Source of the DNA: Thamnidium elegans
Taxonomy: Eukaryota; Mucoromycota; Mucoromycetes; Mucorales; Mucoraceae
Assembly (NCBI GenBank): GCA_025201345.1
Contig: JAIXMG010000007.1
Span: forward strand, 1,264,327-1,328,326
Length of the DNA stretch: 64,000 nucleotides
Reading direction: 5' to 3'
Shown: positions 1 to 12,614 of the stretch, in pieces
Layout of the letters: each line of letters begins with the position of its first letter
How positions within the stretch are numbered: position 1 is the stretch's first letter
Position numbers and translations under genes: made by a program
Notes under the pieces: model-generated
Seen by the model: the letters and a program-made list of their open reading frames with translations, nothing else
Database searches by the model: none
Told to the model about the DNA's origin: nothing

Positions 1-1471
1 TTAGTGAGACGCAGTTTTCTAAGATCGCAACGATTTCGGGCCTCGAGAGTAAAATAATAAAAAAACAAAACAAAAATGCGTTTATAAATATGCATAATAT
101 CATTAGTACTTTTGAACTTACTGCTATTTTTTCGGATCATTGATGCATAAACAGCGCCAATCTTCTACATATATATAACGTTGATAAGGAAGAAATTATA
201 TAAACTACACTCATTTTAGGGATACGTCATTCTTTATTTAATGAAAACTTACAGTATGAGGAGTCAAAAAAATTCGTTCTTCCGAAAGGTACATGATCTT
301 AAATAAATTTATTAGCTATAAATTTGGTAACCGGGTTCGTAACACAACTCTTGACAGTTTCTTTATTCTTTTCACCCTTGATTCCTCAAACGGTGCAATA
401 AATAGTGTGGAATATAGGGATTGTATTAAATAGTATTCATTTCCACTAGATGATGTAAAAAAAAATGAATTATCAAATTTCGTTTTAAATGTATGACTAA
501 CTATTTTAAAAAGAATTCGTACAACATTATTCCCCGTAAAGTATTACCAATGACCCCTTTTTTCTCTCACCTCTTTATGATTATTAATAAATTAGGGGGG
601 AGATGAGATCACTACTTTGAAAGCGCCGGTATACTATTAAGAAACCAGAAAGGGAAAAAATTCTCTAATAAGTGACAATGTCAAGTAAACTTTTTAAACT
701 AGACTTTTTCTCGAAGGGAGTCTTATTCCTTTTTACTAGTTTTTAGTTAACACTGATAAATTAAGTTGATTAAATCAATCTTTCCCTTTTTTTATACATC
801 TTCAATCTACACGTTTAACAAAAAAAAAAAGAGACAAAAAAATATTTTGTTACTTTTAATGCGCTTACTGGACTTCGTTTATCCACATAAAAAGGAATCT
901 TGCGTGAATCAAACCGGAACAACAAGTACACATGTATATAAAAAATATTAACTAGATAACGTATAGATACGGTTATATGAAACAAATTGCAGTATAAATA
1001 CGCCATGATGAATAAATAGATCGCATGAGTAAAGTGGCCCTTTTGTTATCCTTTTTATCTCTTCTTTTTCTGCTTTTGTTTTTCGTGTTTTCATGTTGAT
1101 TTGTTTTTGTGTTCATACAAACTGATATGGTTCTTCTCAGGGAAACAGCCATCCATGTCACGACTTTTTTCTGAGCGTTTAAATATGATGGGCATCAAGA
1201 GTTTCTCCTTTTTCTTTTTTTTTTACTCAAAATTGAATGTTCAAAAAGCAAACCTGGTTCTTTTTTTTTTTGTACTTGGATGTTTACACAAAATGGCACA
1301 TACTATGTTACACATGTGATCATGTTTAGGGTTCGCGCCAATTATATATCGTATTGAACCAGATATGATATTTTTGCAGGACAAGATAATCCTATAATAA
1401 AACAGGTTCTTATATATAAATAAAAGTGTGTGTTAACCACCAACCTGATTTTTAATTTTTAAAAAGCAGCG

Positions 1472-1508
<37 letters not shown>

Positions 1509-1864
1509 GATGATTCGATCCCCATTAAACATGGTGACTTTATTAGAAACGTCATTAATGTATTCAAAAGTAAAAAGGTTGACAAGAAAGCAACGTACAA
1601 AACTTTTCCCCGCTTAAATTTAAAGTTTCGTTTCACAACAATGAAAGAGAACAGTGTACAAGGACGGTCTCACAAGGCAATATAGATATTACAAAAAGAA
1701 CAAACGATGAAATCCTTCTGTTTGACTTGATAGTCCAGGCGATGGCCTTCGGCTCTTTCGTGGTCATAATATTAATTTCTGGTAAGAAAACGCACGACGC
1801 TTCCATTCGAATAATATACTAATGAATAAGAGCGTATGACCATGGCAAAAATAATCAATCAGCT
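1..1864. other. intergenic, no gene seen
   Basis: This is AT-rich sequence without a convincing reading frame. The few short open frames are low-complexity and overlap on both strands. A 35-nt T run lies at 1473-1507. No RNA gene was recognised. Confidence 0.6.
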
Positions 1865-1869
1865 TAGTC
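1865..1869. repeat. target-site duplication, left
   Basis: TAGTC directly before the left LTR; identical to 4397-4401. Confidence 0.65.
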
Positions 1870-2163
1870 TGTGGAGAAATACTTTGATTTGTCACAGAAA
1901 AATTAACGTTTATTTCTTATTTTAATTGTAAAAATCAATCCCGGTAAAAGGAATTGCTAACTATGATTTCTTATCTATAGTCTTTTGCAATAGTGGTTGC
2001 ACTTAGATTTGACTTGGTGGCTTCTATAGTCTGAAGATCTTGATTTCTAGATCCTGTGCTTTTTTTATATAAGGTTAATTTTGATACCTAACGTATGTTA
2101 TGTTTTATAATCGACGAATTCATCGATTATTATATATTCTATTCTATGTGTGATTTTACCACA
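1870..2163. repeat. left LTR
   Basis: This 294-bp direct repeat is matched at 4077-4396. Shared blocks include AACGTTTATTTCTTATTTT and CTATGATTTCTTATCTATAG. It starts TG and ends CA. Confidence 0.75.
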
Positions 2164-3113
2164 ATTACTACGTTTTTATAGTTGACTACAGTTAATTGGT
2201 GTGGAAAAAAAGACTTCACTTTTTTTTATAATTATTAAAGAGTGATAGGGGACATAATACATTTTATATAAGATTAAATAAAATACGATAAAGATAAATA
2301 TAAAAACTATATCTTGAAATGCTTTGGTAGCCGTAAGTATATAGACTTTAATAGAAGGGACCATTCTAAAAAAAAAAAATTCAAGTATTTGAAATTTAAT
2401 TTTTAAAATAAGTAATATTTACTACTTACAGTTCCTCACCAACGTTAGCTTAATTGTAGGTTCTCAGTACCTCGCTTTAACGCCACTATTACCATTATTC
2501 AATTTCAAGGTGGAATACAGCTTAACAAAGCTATTAAATGTATAAAAAGGAAGTCTTCAACTATTTTCGAGATGTGTTTATTTAATTTACGAAGAAATTA
2601 TATGAAAACTTCTAGTCTTCAAGGATGTATTATTTACCAATATTATTCATAAACAAAAAAGAATAAGAAACAAAATGATAGAGAGATTATAATGAAATAA
2701 GTCATATAAAATAATTAATTATGTATCATTTTAATACATAGCTCTGTACTATTTTAATTGATAACAATAAAGTTTTTAATAGAATTTAATGTTTGAGCTT
2801 TCGTAGAATAATATATACAGTATGTTTCTCTGTACAATAGCTTGAGTGGGTCCAGAAACTATTTAAATTATTATAACCCATCATTGTTCATCCGTTATCC
2901 TTTTAAAACAGTCGTTTTTATACGAACATTCAGGCATCATTTCTAAAAAAGTAATTTTATTAGTGTTTAAAATAAGGTGTTTTCTGTGTATAATCAAAAG
3001 TCAGGAAATGGTTCTTTTGCCCAAGTTACTTAGTGAAAGTTAATTGTCAAGACATTGTCTTTAACATCAAATATTGAAAACCGCTTGTTGTTTTATATTT
3101 CTCTCGATTTTTT

Positions 3114-3808
3114 CTACTTTTTTTGTGGTCGGTAATTTTTGCCATTTTTGATCATTTTGGGGGGTCAACCCCTTTTGTTTTTCGAATTTTTTTCTCCGAT
3201 TTTTGGCAATTACTCCGGATCTACTTTGCTTTTCTTTATGAAAAAAACAATTCTAATAAAGTGATCTTTTAGACGCATCTAATCCATCTAAAAGTATATT
3301 TTTACTAAAAACACTGAGCGAGTAATCAGCATTTAAAGACGTTTTTTTTTTCACTAAAATTTGAGTTAAGCGGAACTTAAAATAGCGTTTTCTTTAAAGC
3401 GTGTTCTCTCGCCCAGTTTTAGCCTTAGCACTTTTATTTATAAGTAAACAGTAAAGTGTTTTTTAAGATCTATAATCGTTGCTATGACCAAAAATAGTAA
3501 TAAAAAGATACATTTTATGTAATCACGTAAATGAAAAAATCGAGAAAAATTGTTACACAAAAAACGCGTGTCATTTTCCCCAAAAAAAAGTTATATTTAA
3601 ACAGTGATTACTCTTTCAATTTTTGAACTAAAAATTTTATTTAAAATGGATTAAATGCGCCTAAATGAGTACTTTACTATCCTTGTTTTTTATACAAAAA
3701 AAGTCAAATTGAATCCGGAGTAATCGCAAAAAAACCGTGATTTTTGGCCAAAAAACAAAAGGGGTTGACTCCCAAAAATGAAAATCGAAAAAAAAACAAA
3801 AAAAGTAC
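3114..3808. repeat. fold-back (long inverted repeat) element nested in the LTR interior
   Basis: The arms at about 3114-3345 and 3590-3808 are imperfect reverse complements. Matching landmarks are GGTCAACCCCTTTTGTTTT against AACAAAAGGGGTTGACTCC, ATTACTCCGGAT against ATCCGGAGTAAT, and CGCATCTAATCCAT against ATGGATTAAATGCG. The arms are separated by about 240 bp of unrelated sequence. There is no coding capacity. It resembles a MITE or fold-back element; I could not define a target duplication. Confidence 0.65.
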
Positions 3809-4076
3809 ATTTTTAATTTTTTTTATCAAAGATGTATTCGAAACAACTATTTTGAATTATACAACCTGGGTCCGAAACGCGTTTTCTGTTTTTTAATAAA
3901 TTAAAGACCATTATTTCTTATAGCTGGTAAAGTTAGCAGTGATTTCTTATGTGAGCGATTTTTAAGCTGTGAAATCTCAGTGAGCTTTTTTTTTTTAGCA
4001 GTAATTATCACACCACAGTTGTTCATTTCTTCACTTTTTTTCCACTCTTGTCCCTTCGGAATATTCTTATTATTAC

Positions 4077-4396
4077 TGTAGAGAAATACTTTGACTTAAC
4101 ACAATAAAATTAATAAAACAGGTCAATAAGATTAAAAGTCTAATAACGTTTATTTCTTATTTTAATTGTAAAAATCAATCCCGGTAAAAGGAATTGCTAA
4201 CTATGATTTCTTATCTATAGTCTTTTGCAATAATGGTTACACTTAGATTTGACTTAGTGACTTCTATAGTCTGAGAATCTTGATTTCTGGATCCTGTGCT
4301 TTTTTTTATAAGGTTTCATTTTGATGCATAACGTATGTTATGTTTTATAATCGATGAACTCTTCGATTATTTTATTTTATTTGTTATTTTACCACA
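4077..4396. repeat. right LTR
   Basis: This 320-bp direct repeat matches 1870-2163. It carries about 34 extra bases (AATAAAACAGGTCAATAAGA and neighbours, near 4110-4143) that are absent from the left copy. Confidence 0.75.
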
Positions 4397-4401
4397 TAGT
4401 C
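4397..4401. repeat. target-site duplication, right
   Basis: TAGTC directly after the right LTR; identical to 1865-1869. Confidence 0.65.
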
Positions 4402-5099
4402 TATCGAAAGGGGGAAAGGGTTTTCTTGACCTTACTCTCCTCTCTTCTGACATGAATTACGGCGAAAGACGCGTTATTTGTGGGATCACAAACTTGTAAT
4501 TTTTTTAAAAAAAAGAAAGGTGGCTTCAACAATCGTACCGCTGAAAGACAATGCCAGTATTGGTTCATTAATTTGAAAAATATCGCATTACTGCTTGTTG
4601 TAGATGATGTCTTTTTGGCACAAAAATAAAAAAAAGCTGATAATACAGCAACTACTACTAGTAAATATAAACTTGGAAGAATTTGTTGGTGTGAGTCAAG
4701 TTCATACCAGAACATGTACCATGCTTGATATGTGTACACATACAATTAAGTAAAATTTTAGCCTTTTTTTTTTATTCTCTCGAACCTCTTTTTGTTGAGG
4801 GGTTGATAAATCTCCTTTTATTGAGAGAAATATGAAAGAATTGGGTCCTATCGCGCGTAAAATGGATCAGGGAAGAGCCTGACCCACCTGTACTTTTTTT
4901 ATTTACTCCCTGTTTGATTATTTTATACTGTACCCTTTTTTTTATAAAGTCCTTTTATGCCACGTACTTTTTGATAGAACAGGTTTTTTTGTTTTGTTTT
5001 ATCTCCTCATAAATCAAACGTGCTTGAATTAAACCCAGGAAAAAAAAAAAGTTTATGTGTTACTCCTTTTCTTCCCCCCCTTCTCAAAGAAAAAAAAAC
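4402..5099. other. intergenic, upstream of the DcpS gene
   Basis: A minus-strand open frame (4401-4745) with one hydrophobic stretch crosses the LTR edge and has no recognisable family, so I do not call it a gene. Pyrimidine-rich runs precede the DcpS start. Confidence 0.5.
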
Positions 5100-5972
5100 A
5101 TGTCGTCAATTCAAGACATTCTCTCAAAGTTCGAATTTACGCGAGTATTATCTCATGATACTCGAACCAAACTGGTCTTCCTGCTAGGTCAAGTTGAAGG
5201 TCAAGACTGTATCGTTTCGTTTGAAAAGACACAGTTTGACGATTCTGTCATTCCACAATTAACACGTTCTGTTGGTACTATGGATGACGTAGTGGAGAAT
5301 AACATTTATGGATGGTGTATGGCACAAATGAGATATAATGTATTGGATACACGCGTCAAGACTATTTACCCAGCAACGGATGTACATATCGCTAAATATG
5401 AAGCACAGTCTCGAGTGATGTTGGTTGAAACACCTAGTTTATATCAATCCATTACTTTACCTTATATTAAAAGTATTCCAGCTAAACGTACACAATGGGT
5501 ACAAAATATCTTGAATGGATCAGCTGAATCAGATCGTGTCATTTACCATGACCATCACCCAGAAACTGGATTTGTCATCTTGCCAGATATGAAATGGGAT
5601 GGACACAGTGAAACACTTTATTGGGTTGCTATCTCAATGCAATCCGATATTTTATCACTTCGTTCATTAAATTCAAGTCATTTAACTTTTTTGAAAAAGT
5701 TGAGAGATACAAGTTATAGATTTGTAAAAGAAAAGGCAAATTTGGATTCGAATCAGTTACGATTATTCATTCATTATCAACCATCTTATTATCACTTTCA
5801 CGTACATATTACAGCTGTTTCTTTTGCAGACGCTCCTGGTGTTGTTTCGGGGCAAGCTCATTTGTTAGATACTGTGATTAATAATATTGAACTGTTTCCT
5901 GATTATTATCAAAAAGTTGATTTGCCATTTGTTATTGGCGAGAAACACGAGTTGGTCAAAAATTGGAAGTAA
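5100..5972 (+). CDS. dcs1: scavenger mRNA-decapping enzyme DcpS/Dcs1
   Basis: Single-exon gene, 290 residues. It hydrolyses the m7GpppN cap left after 3'-5' mRNA decay, releasing m7GMP. The HIT-family triad YHFHVHITAV lies near residue 240. Upstream come the family's N-terminal swapped-dimer region and the linker with PDMKWDG and LYWVAI (about 165-185), which contact the cap in known DcpS enzymes. I chose the ATG at 5100 (MSSIQDILSKFEF); an in-frame ATG at 5055 would add a low-complexity 15-residue leader. Length is slightly below the usual 300-350. No frame damage is visible. Confidence 0.95.
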   Translation: MSSIQDILSKFEFTRVLSHDTRTKLVFLLGQVEGQDCIVSFEKTQFDDSVIPQLTRSVGTMDDVVENNIYGWCMAQMRYNVLDTRVKTIYPATDVHIAKYEAQSRVMLVETPSLYQSITLPYIKSIPAKRTQWVQNILNGSAESDRVIYHDHHPETGFVILPDMKWDGHSETLYWVAISMQSDILSLRSLNSSHLTFLKKLRDTSYRFVKEKANLDSNQLRLFIHYQPSYYHFHVHITAVSFADAPGVVSGQAHLLDTVINNIELFPDYYQKVDLPFVIGEKHELVKNWK

Positions 5973-6303
5973 ATAAAAATAAAGTATTTTAGTGGCTCGG
6001 CTGGCTTTTGTGTGTGTGTGTGTGTGTACGTGTTTACATGTGTGATAAAGTGTTTATACCTCCTTATTTCACATCAAAATAAACCGTGTTATAACATAAA
6101 TCAAGTACTTACGGGAATGAATAAGATGAAGAAAAGCAGTACTAAAAGATGTATATACTTGTACACCTTTATAGTTCGGGTAGATTTATGCCAATTGAGA
6201 GAGAGAGAGAGAGAGAGAGAAGGGGGAGTTTCAATGACCGACGATAGTATTTATACTTTTTTTTTTCTTTCCTCAAACGCCCTTTTCTTCTTCTTTTTTT
6301 ATT
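5973..6303. repeat. intergenic with GT and GA microsatellites
   Basis: The spacer carries a (TG)n run at about 6009-6027 and a (GA)n run at about 6197-6220. No gene seen. Confidence 0.6.
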
Positions 6304-8152
6304 ATGGATAACGAAACAAGAGTATATATGATGAAAGATCCAAAAGACTTGATTCAACTTTTGATAATTATATTCATTGATTATTTATACCGTATATTTA
6401 TTTTAACGCCACTATCGATTATAAAAAGTTATTCAAGACATCCATTATCAATCACTATTTTATTCTTGTTTTTATTCCCAATTTATTTATTTTTACAGTT
6501 TGTGGCATCTGTATTTTCTTTTAGTACAAAAATTATTTCATTAAAGCAGCAAGAAAGATTCAACTTTATCAGAAATATTTTTATATTAGGAGGAGGAAGA
6601 GGAGTAATAAATGATGAATTAAATAATAATAGAGAACATAATAGACGAAGACATGATGATAATGATGATCAAGAAGAAAATGATGAAATGCAACAATGGT
6701 TAGAAAGGTGTTCTATATGCTTTGAATCAAAGTTGGACCTATGTCTTGATTATTGTAGAGATCAATTTTGTTTAGATTGTTTTCAAAAGTAATAAGTTGT
6801 AACTATAATATATATAATAAAAACTAATGTAGTATATATAAGATATGTATCCGAAGTAGTAAACTCTTCTTGGGGTCTTAGTGTCACTAAAATCAGGTGC
6901 CCTGTGTGTAGAGTATTTATTCCACAATCAGAATGGACAAAATTCGTTCCGAAATCTGTAGTGGATTTATATAATAAATTTAACAGACCTTATCGAAGTT
7001 TTTCTAGGTGTTGCCCTCATTGTGAAACAGAAGTAACACCATGTGATTTTTCAAACTCTTACTGTGCAAGGTAATATATACACACATAATAATAATAGTT
7101 AGTTATGCGCATTTTAATTTATATTAATTCAGTACATTTTTAGTTTATCTAAAACAATAGCACTCCTAATCAACCAATTCTTTAAAAAATATACCCTCCA
7201 ACACTCTACTTCTTCTTTATTACCAGATAAAACTTATCAACAATACCTTATAAACATATTTGATAAATCAGACTGGAGAAATTCAACTTTACCAGATATT
7301 CATCAACAACTAATGACAACTTTAATTAAACTATGTCAACTGATTGATCAAATAGATTTAGCAGAGAAAATATCTAAAGCTATTCTTCAATTAGAAATGA
7401 GGCCTGATACTTGGAGAAAACTACAATTTGATCACATTTCTTTTTTCTCCAATACAAACTGGTAAACTATATATACTTAATACATATAAATATACAATAG
7501 TTTAATAATATCTTGGTAGTCCTAGTTGTGATAAATTATTTTGTTTACAGTGCGGACATGAAGATGCTCATATTAATTTGACATGCGAGGAGAATATGAA
7601 ACAACTTATTATGCAAAATGAACAACAACAAATAAATAATGATCTTGTACAAACACTAAAGTGGAAATTAGAAAATAGGTACTTGTTATATATATATTTA
7701 TAATTAATATAATAATCCCCTCTTCTCCTCTTTTTTGTAGTCGTAATTGTCCTAGTTGTTCTATTATGATTAATCGTGACGAAGGTTGTAATAAAGTTGA
7801 TTGTACATTGTGTGGATTTAGTTTTTGTTGGGAGTGTAAATTAACTTGGTCTGATGTAAGTATAATACGACAACAATATATATTTTTCCTGTGCTAATGA
7901 GTTTTAATAGGGTTGTGGATACTTTAATTGTCCGGCCAGAAATAGAGTGGATTCAGATGAAGATGAAGGTATAACAGCCTTTCAACTTGGTAATAGTAGT
8001 ACTCGAGTAAGTAATTTTATACTGTACTATCCCCCCCCCCCTCCTTTTTTTTTTAAGTGTCTTGTTAATCACACCTCTACCTTATTATTTAGACTGAATT
8101 AGGTGTACCAAACATAGACATTATTCACTCTAGATTAAATAATACTTTATAA
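6304..8152 (+). CDS. membrane-anchored RBR (RING-IBR-RING) E3 ubiquitin ligase
   Basis: Seven exons: 6304-6788, 6843-7070, 7144-7461, 7520-7678, 7741-7855, 7911-8006, 8093-8152; 486 residues, in frame throughout. The N-terminus has two hydrophobic segments (about residues 15-40 and 50-80), then an acidic linker. RING1 begins ERCSICFESKLDLCLDYCRD and continues in exon 2 with RCPVC; an IBR-like segment follows (CDKLFCLQCGHEDAH). RING2 is NCPSCSIMINRDEGCNKV ... CGFSFCWECK. The Cys in CNKVDC is at the position of the RBR catalytic thioester cysteine. It probably ubiquitinates substrates at a membrane by the hybrid RING/HECT mechanism. The specific orthologue is unknown. Confidence 0.85.
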
Positions 8153-8226
8153 AAAAAAAACCCTTTTTTATTGTCAACTATTTTCACGAATTAAGAAATT
8201 TTAATTAAGACATATATTATATATAT

Positions 8227-11200
8227 TTAGTACTCTTCAACTAAAGTACCAGAGGTAATGACAGAATTCATCTCTTTATATGAATCGGATGCAAGAATGA
8301 TATTGGAGGGACAAGGATACTCTTTCAAAATAGCTTCATGAAGCTGTTGAATAGTTGAGTTTAAAAGTACGCCATCACCTTGTTGTTGAGTAAATTGAAC
8401 TACGCAGCTTTGAGGGTCTAAATCAGACATGATCAATTCAATTCTACACTTTACTTGACGAATTTTAGATCCTATCGTATGGATTAGTAAACATTTTATA
8501 TGTAGTGCTTAAATTCTATTTTACCATTGGTTGATTTAGTCTTAATCTCTGCTTTATATCGTGTAGCACCTGTCCGGTCACATTTCTCATAGAACCGTGC
8601 TTCTGTATTCTATTAAAATAAATAATGATTAATAAAATAACTTTTATACACTTTTATAAGTAAACTTACAGTATTCATCAATCGATGTAATGATCTCAAG
8701 ATACCAGCAGTATGTGTACTATACACAACAAGTGAACAAACCTTGGGTTGTTTAAAAAAGAACAAATTATTAAGCCAAGAAGCTTTGGCAGGCTGAGAAG
8801 GTATATTTCCATTATTAGATACGGTGGGTGAATTAATAGTTGAACTATTTGAAAGTAAACTAGGTGTAGTCGGTCTATTTTGCTGTTGTTGTTGCTGTTG
8901 TTGTTGTCCTAAAGTTGAACTACTAATATTACTACCTCGACGATCAATAGATTTAAATGAGGCTTGACTAGATCTGCGAGGGGTGCCTGCAACAAACACG
9001 TTTTGATTGGATTGTTTATTCATAACTGACTTGAAAGTAGGTGGTATATTTCCCTTGCTGGACACTACAGGTGAATAACTACTGTGAGTACTGGAACATG
9101 TACTACTACTACTGCTTAAAGTACTACCATCCGATAAAGTAGGCGGAGGTACAAGACCTGAATCTGTTTTAATCGATGTTGTCGTAGTTGCCGTTGCAGT
9201 CGTTATCATCTTTTCTTCTTGGGACTTTTGTTGCTCGGTTTGGAAAAGTGACAGATCCAGCTGTTTTCTTTGTTTACGAGAATTAGCACCAAGTGTAAAC
9301 CCAAACTTTTTGGAATTGATTGTGTCATTTTCTTTATTACTGTTTCTGAACGCATTAGGCAACCGTAATGAAAGTCTTTTAGCACTGACAGTAGCAGATT
9401 TATTACTTGATCGACGGTTTTCAGTCATTTCAATTTCGTCATCGTCGTCATCTGTAGGATCTACTCGGTTGCGTTGTAATATATGACTGGTAGGACGAAG
9501 TGTAGATTTGGGCGGCACAACAGGGGAACTGGGTTCCTCCTTCATAGAGCTTGGAGAGATGGAGAAATCGGTTGTATTGATTGGTGCACGACTAAAGGGG
9601 TTCTTGCGTCGAAGTGTGCCAACAAGTGTAGCAGCAATAGGTTTTGATGTTGGTTGAGGGGATATAGGTGATGATGCGCCCATACCACTTCCTGACACTG
9701 AACTTGTACTAGTAGAGGTAGGTTCGGGGTTCCTGCATAATTTTGTAAATAAAGAAAAATAGTGAACCTTAATAATTATATATTACCTAACGTCTTTACT
9801 CTGTCTACGACTAGTAGACAATACATTTTTAACAAATCTAGCATAAAATGTTTCGCTCTTCTTCATCTTTGATGACTTCTTTTCATCTGTTATATGATTG
9901 GTTGGTAAAGAAGGGTTAGCAGGCAATTCATCAAATGCAGGTGACTTTTCTGCTCGGATGGTAGCAGCAGAATAACGGCGTTGAGTATCATTTTTATTGA
10001 ATAAGGTAACTTGTCGTGGCTCTGAATCAGAAGGCATCCAAGGAGCTACAGGTCGATTTCCAACTGCAGGGCTCTTTCTTGTAGTTGAGGATTGTACTAT
10101 ATTTGTATCTACCATAGATAGACATCTTCGATCTCTTTCTGTTCTATGTCCGATAGTACGATATCGGCGACGAGGAGCATCTTTTTTTTTTTTTTTAAAA
10201 AAAAAAGGTTATTTAGTTGGGAGAAGGTTTTTTTTTAAGGGAAAATATTTGTATCATACCCGAATATGTATCTTCAGTATCATCTTCACTTTCATCGTCG
10301 TGATCTGCCTGCCAATACCTTTCAGCATGTTGTTGCAGTAGAACATAGACTACCTTTTGCATATTATGTCTATATAGATTAAGTTAATATCATGCCCTAT
10401 AATGTATACATATATATATATTGTTATAAATAGACAATTTACTCTTTTTGAACAAGGGCATTGATAACAACATCATTACTTGTCTCGCCCCAAAGAAACT
10501 TAATGGTTTCTAAAATACGATCATCAATTTCTGTAGCATCATTTACAGGTTGACCAATTTCTTTTTCAGTAGGTGGAACAGGTAATACTGTAATATTAAT
10601 AGGATCAGTCTCACGAAACCAAGGATGTGCCATGATTTGTTGCATCTAATTGTATAAATGTAAATATATATACAATAAAAAATAAAATACAATTACATTT
10701 AATCTTCTGGAAGGATCAACAACCAATATACGTCGAATAAGATCTTGAGCAGAACGAGATATATTATCAGGCATAACATATTTACCTGACTTGACCTTTT
10801 TCAATAACTGTCTAATATTTTCATCGTCAAATGGGAGGTGACCAGTCAATAATGCATAAAGAATAACACCACAAGACCAGATGTCACAAGAGGACCCATT
10901 ATATGGCATACCCTAGAATGAGGTGTCAATCAGTCTCAAAAAAAAAAAAAAAAAAAAAAAATTATTTAGAAGTATGACTTACTGCTACAATCTCAGGACT
11001 TGCATAATGTGGAGAACTAGTAAACAAATAAATAACATAAATAATTGTGATATGCTTATATGTTTATTTTTTTAATATACCCGCAACTGGTTTCAAGCAT
11101 GGACCCTAATGGTTGAAGCGATGCCATACCAAAATCAGCAATTTTAATGCTATTTCTTGAATTCAACAACAAGTTTTCAGGTTTTAAATCACGATGGCAA

Positions 11201-11341
11201 ATTAAGTGGTGATGACAGTAATCTAAACCGAGTATTATTTGTTGGAAATGGTGTCTGGCTTCTGCTTCACCGAGACGACCTTTACTAACCAAGTATTCAA
11301 ATAGTTCACCGCCTTCTACATATTCTAGGATAAGGTACCTG

Positions 11342-11375
<34 letters not shown>

Positions 11376-12047
11376 CAACGTGTGAGTATAAAAACAATCA
11401 ATATAGTTTTTTTTTTTTTTTTAGGGGTGTGGGTGTACTTGGTTACTTTTGTTCTATAGGAGAGAAAATAGAAGGGGATTTTGTAAAGGGGAAAAAAAAA
11501 AAAAAAAGTTATATATACTTTACAAGTCAGAAGAAGCTGGATCGTCAATAACATCGATCAAAGACATAACGTTAGGGTGATGTATAAGCTTCATAATAGC
11601 AATTTCACGTCGAACTGCTTTTTCAATAGCTGGATTAGCGGCTAAATGCGCTTTACTAATAATTTTTATAGCAACTTGCTCTCCTGTATGCCTATGAACA
11701 CCCAATTTAACTCGGCCTTTATTTTAATAGGAGTTGAGTAAATTGATACACGTATATTTTAATGATATAAAATAAAAATAATTACCTGATGCACCTTTTC
11801 CAAGGGTTTTACCTACAACATAATCTCCAATACATTTTTTAGGTTTTTGAGTAGAGTGTGTTGAAATAGCTCCAGAGCTACGTCTTCGGTCTCGCATAGA
11901 GCGAGAAGAACGACTAGCACTTGTATTGTTGGTAGCGGCCGAAGCTCTACGAGAATTTGGGTTCGTTCGTTGATGATCAGGTATAGTTGGTGGGTAAAAA
12001 TAAGGCTGTGGCGTATCTGGAGCGAAAGAAGGCATAGTAGACTGCAT
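8227..12047 (-). CDS. Hsl1/Gin4/Nim1-type serine/threonine kinase
   Basis: Eleven exons (11786-12047, 11524-11716, 11081-11338, 10983-11016, 10697-10912, 10443-10645, 10260-10369, 9787-10180, 8670-9732, 8525-8609, 8227-8471); 1020 residues. Residues 1-70 are Ser/Arg-rich. The kinase domain follows: glycine loop [21 protein letters not shown] lysine, [17 protein letters not shown], and [10 protein letters not shown] activation segment. The AMPK/Nim1-like tail HPWFRETDP is followed by a UBA-like stretch ([13 protein letters not shown]). A long low-complexity Ser/Thr/Gln region comes next, then a C-terminal KA1-like domain ([28 protein letters not shown]) that in this family binds membranes. In yeasts these kinases restrain Swe1/Wee1 at the septin ring; that role here is inferred. 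Confidence 0.88.
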
Positions 12048-12614
12048 TATTATTAATAGTAAAAAAAAAGTTAAAAAAAAGGGAAAGAAAGCAACAAGAA
12101 TATTATATCAAGTGTCAAAATGTATATATATACTTATATAATAAAGGAGAAGGCCAAAAAAAAAAAAAGGTATTATAATGAAAATAAACAAAGCAGGAGT
12201 TGAAAATATACACACACTAGGAGTGAAGGAGGAAAAAAAAAGTATATGAAAAAAAAAAGATTACATGTATCCTAGAAAAGGGGACATTTGGGGTTATCTC
12301 TTTATTATTATTATGTATAATTTGGATAAAGAAAAAACTAGAGCGCTAATTGGAGGTGCATATAATAGTTTTGACGAAACACACGCAAACATACCACTGT
12401 ATAGTACTTTGCGCATGACACTCGTCATTTTTTAACTAATAATAGGAGCATGTATTTTTAACGAGTTCAGTTCAACTAGTAATAATTATAAAATGAAAAT
12501 CTCCCTCTTTTTGGCTTTATATATATATAATAAAAAATAGCCTCTAAAATTAGAAAAAACGATTTCAACCAACCTAGTTTATTATTATGCAGTTATAAAC
12601 AATAGGTTGTTTGT
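12048..12614. other. intergenic between two minus-strand genes
   Basis: Purine-rich A runs and AT repeats in the presumed promoter of the kinase gene. No coding signal. Confidence 0.55.

Larger units (their letters stand above)
1870..4396. mobile_element. non-autonomous LTR retrotransposon-like element
   Basis: Two direct repeats (1870-2163 and 4077-4396) begin TGTRGAGAAATAC and end ATTTTACCACA, giving the TG...CA ends and short inverted TGTGG/CCACA termini expected of LTRs. The five bases before the first copy (TAGTC, 1865-1869) are repeated right after the second (4397-4401), a 5-bp target-site duplication. The 1.9-kb interior has no gag or pol frame, and I could not find a clear primer-binding site or polypurine tract, so the orientation is unknown. 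The LTRs differ by scattered substitutions and a roughly 34-nt extra segment in the right one, so the insertion is old. It is most like a TRIM/LARD-type element that depended on another element's enzymes. Confidence 0.72.

Noticed and set aside
4401..4745. 114-codon minus-strand frame with a hydrophobic stretch
   Set aside because: It ends in the target duplication of the LTR element, has a poly-Phe/Lys patch and no family; likely chance.
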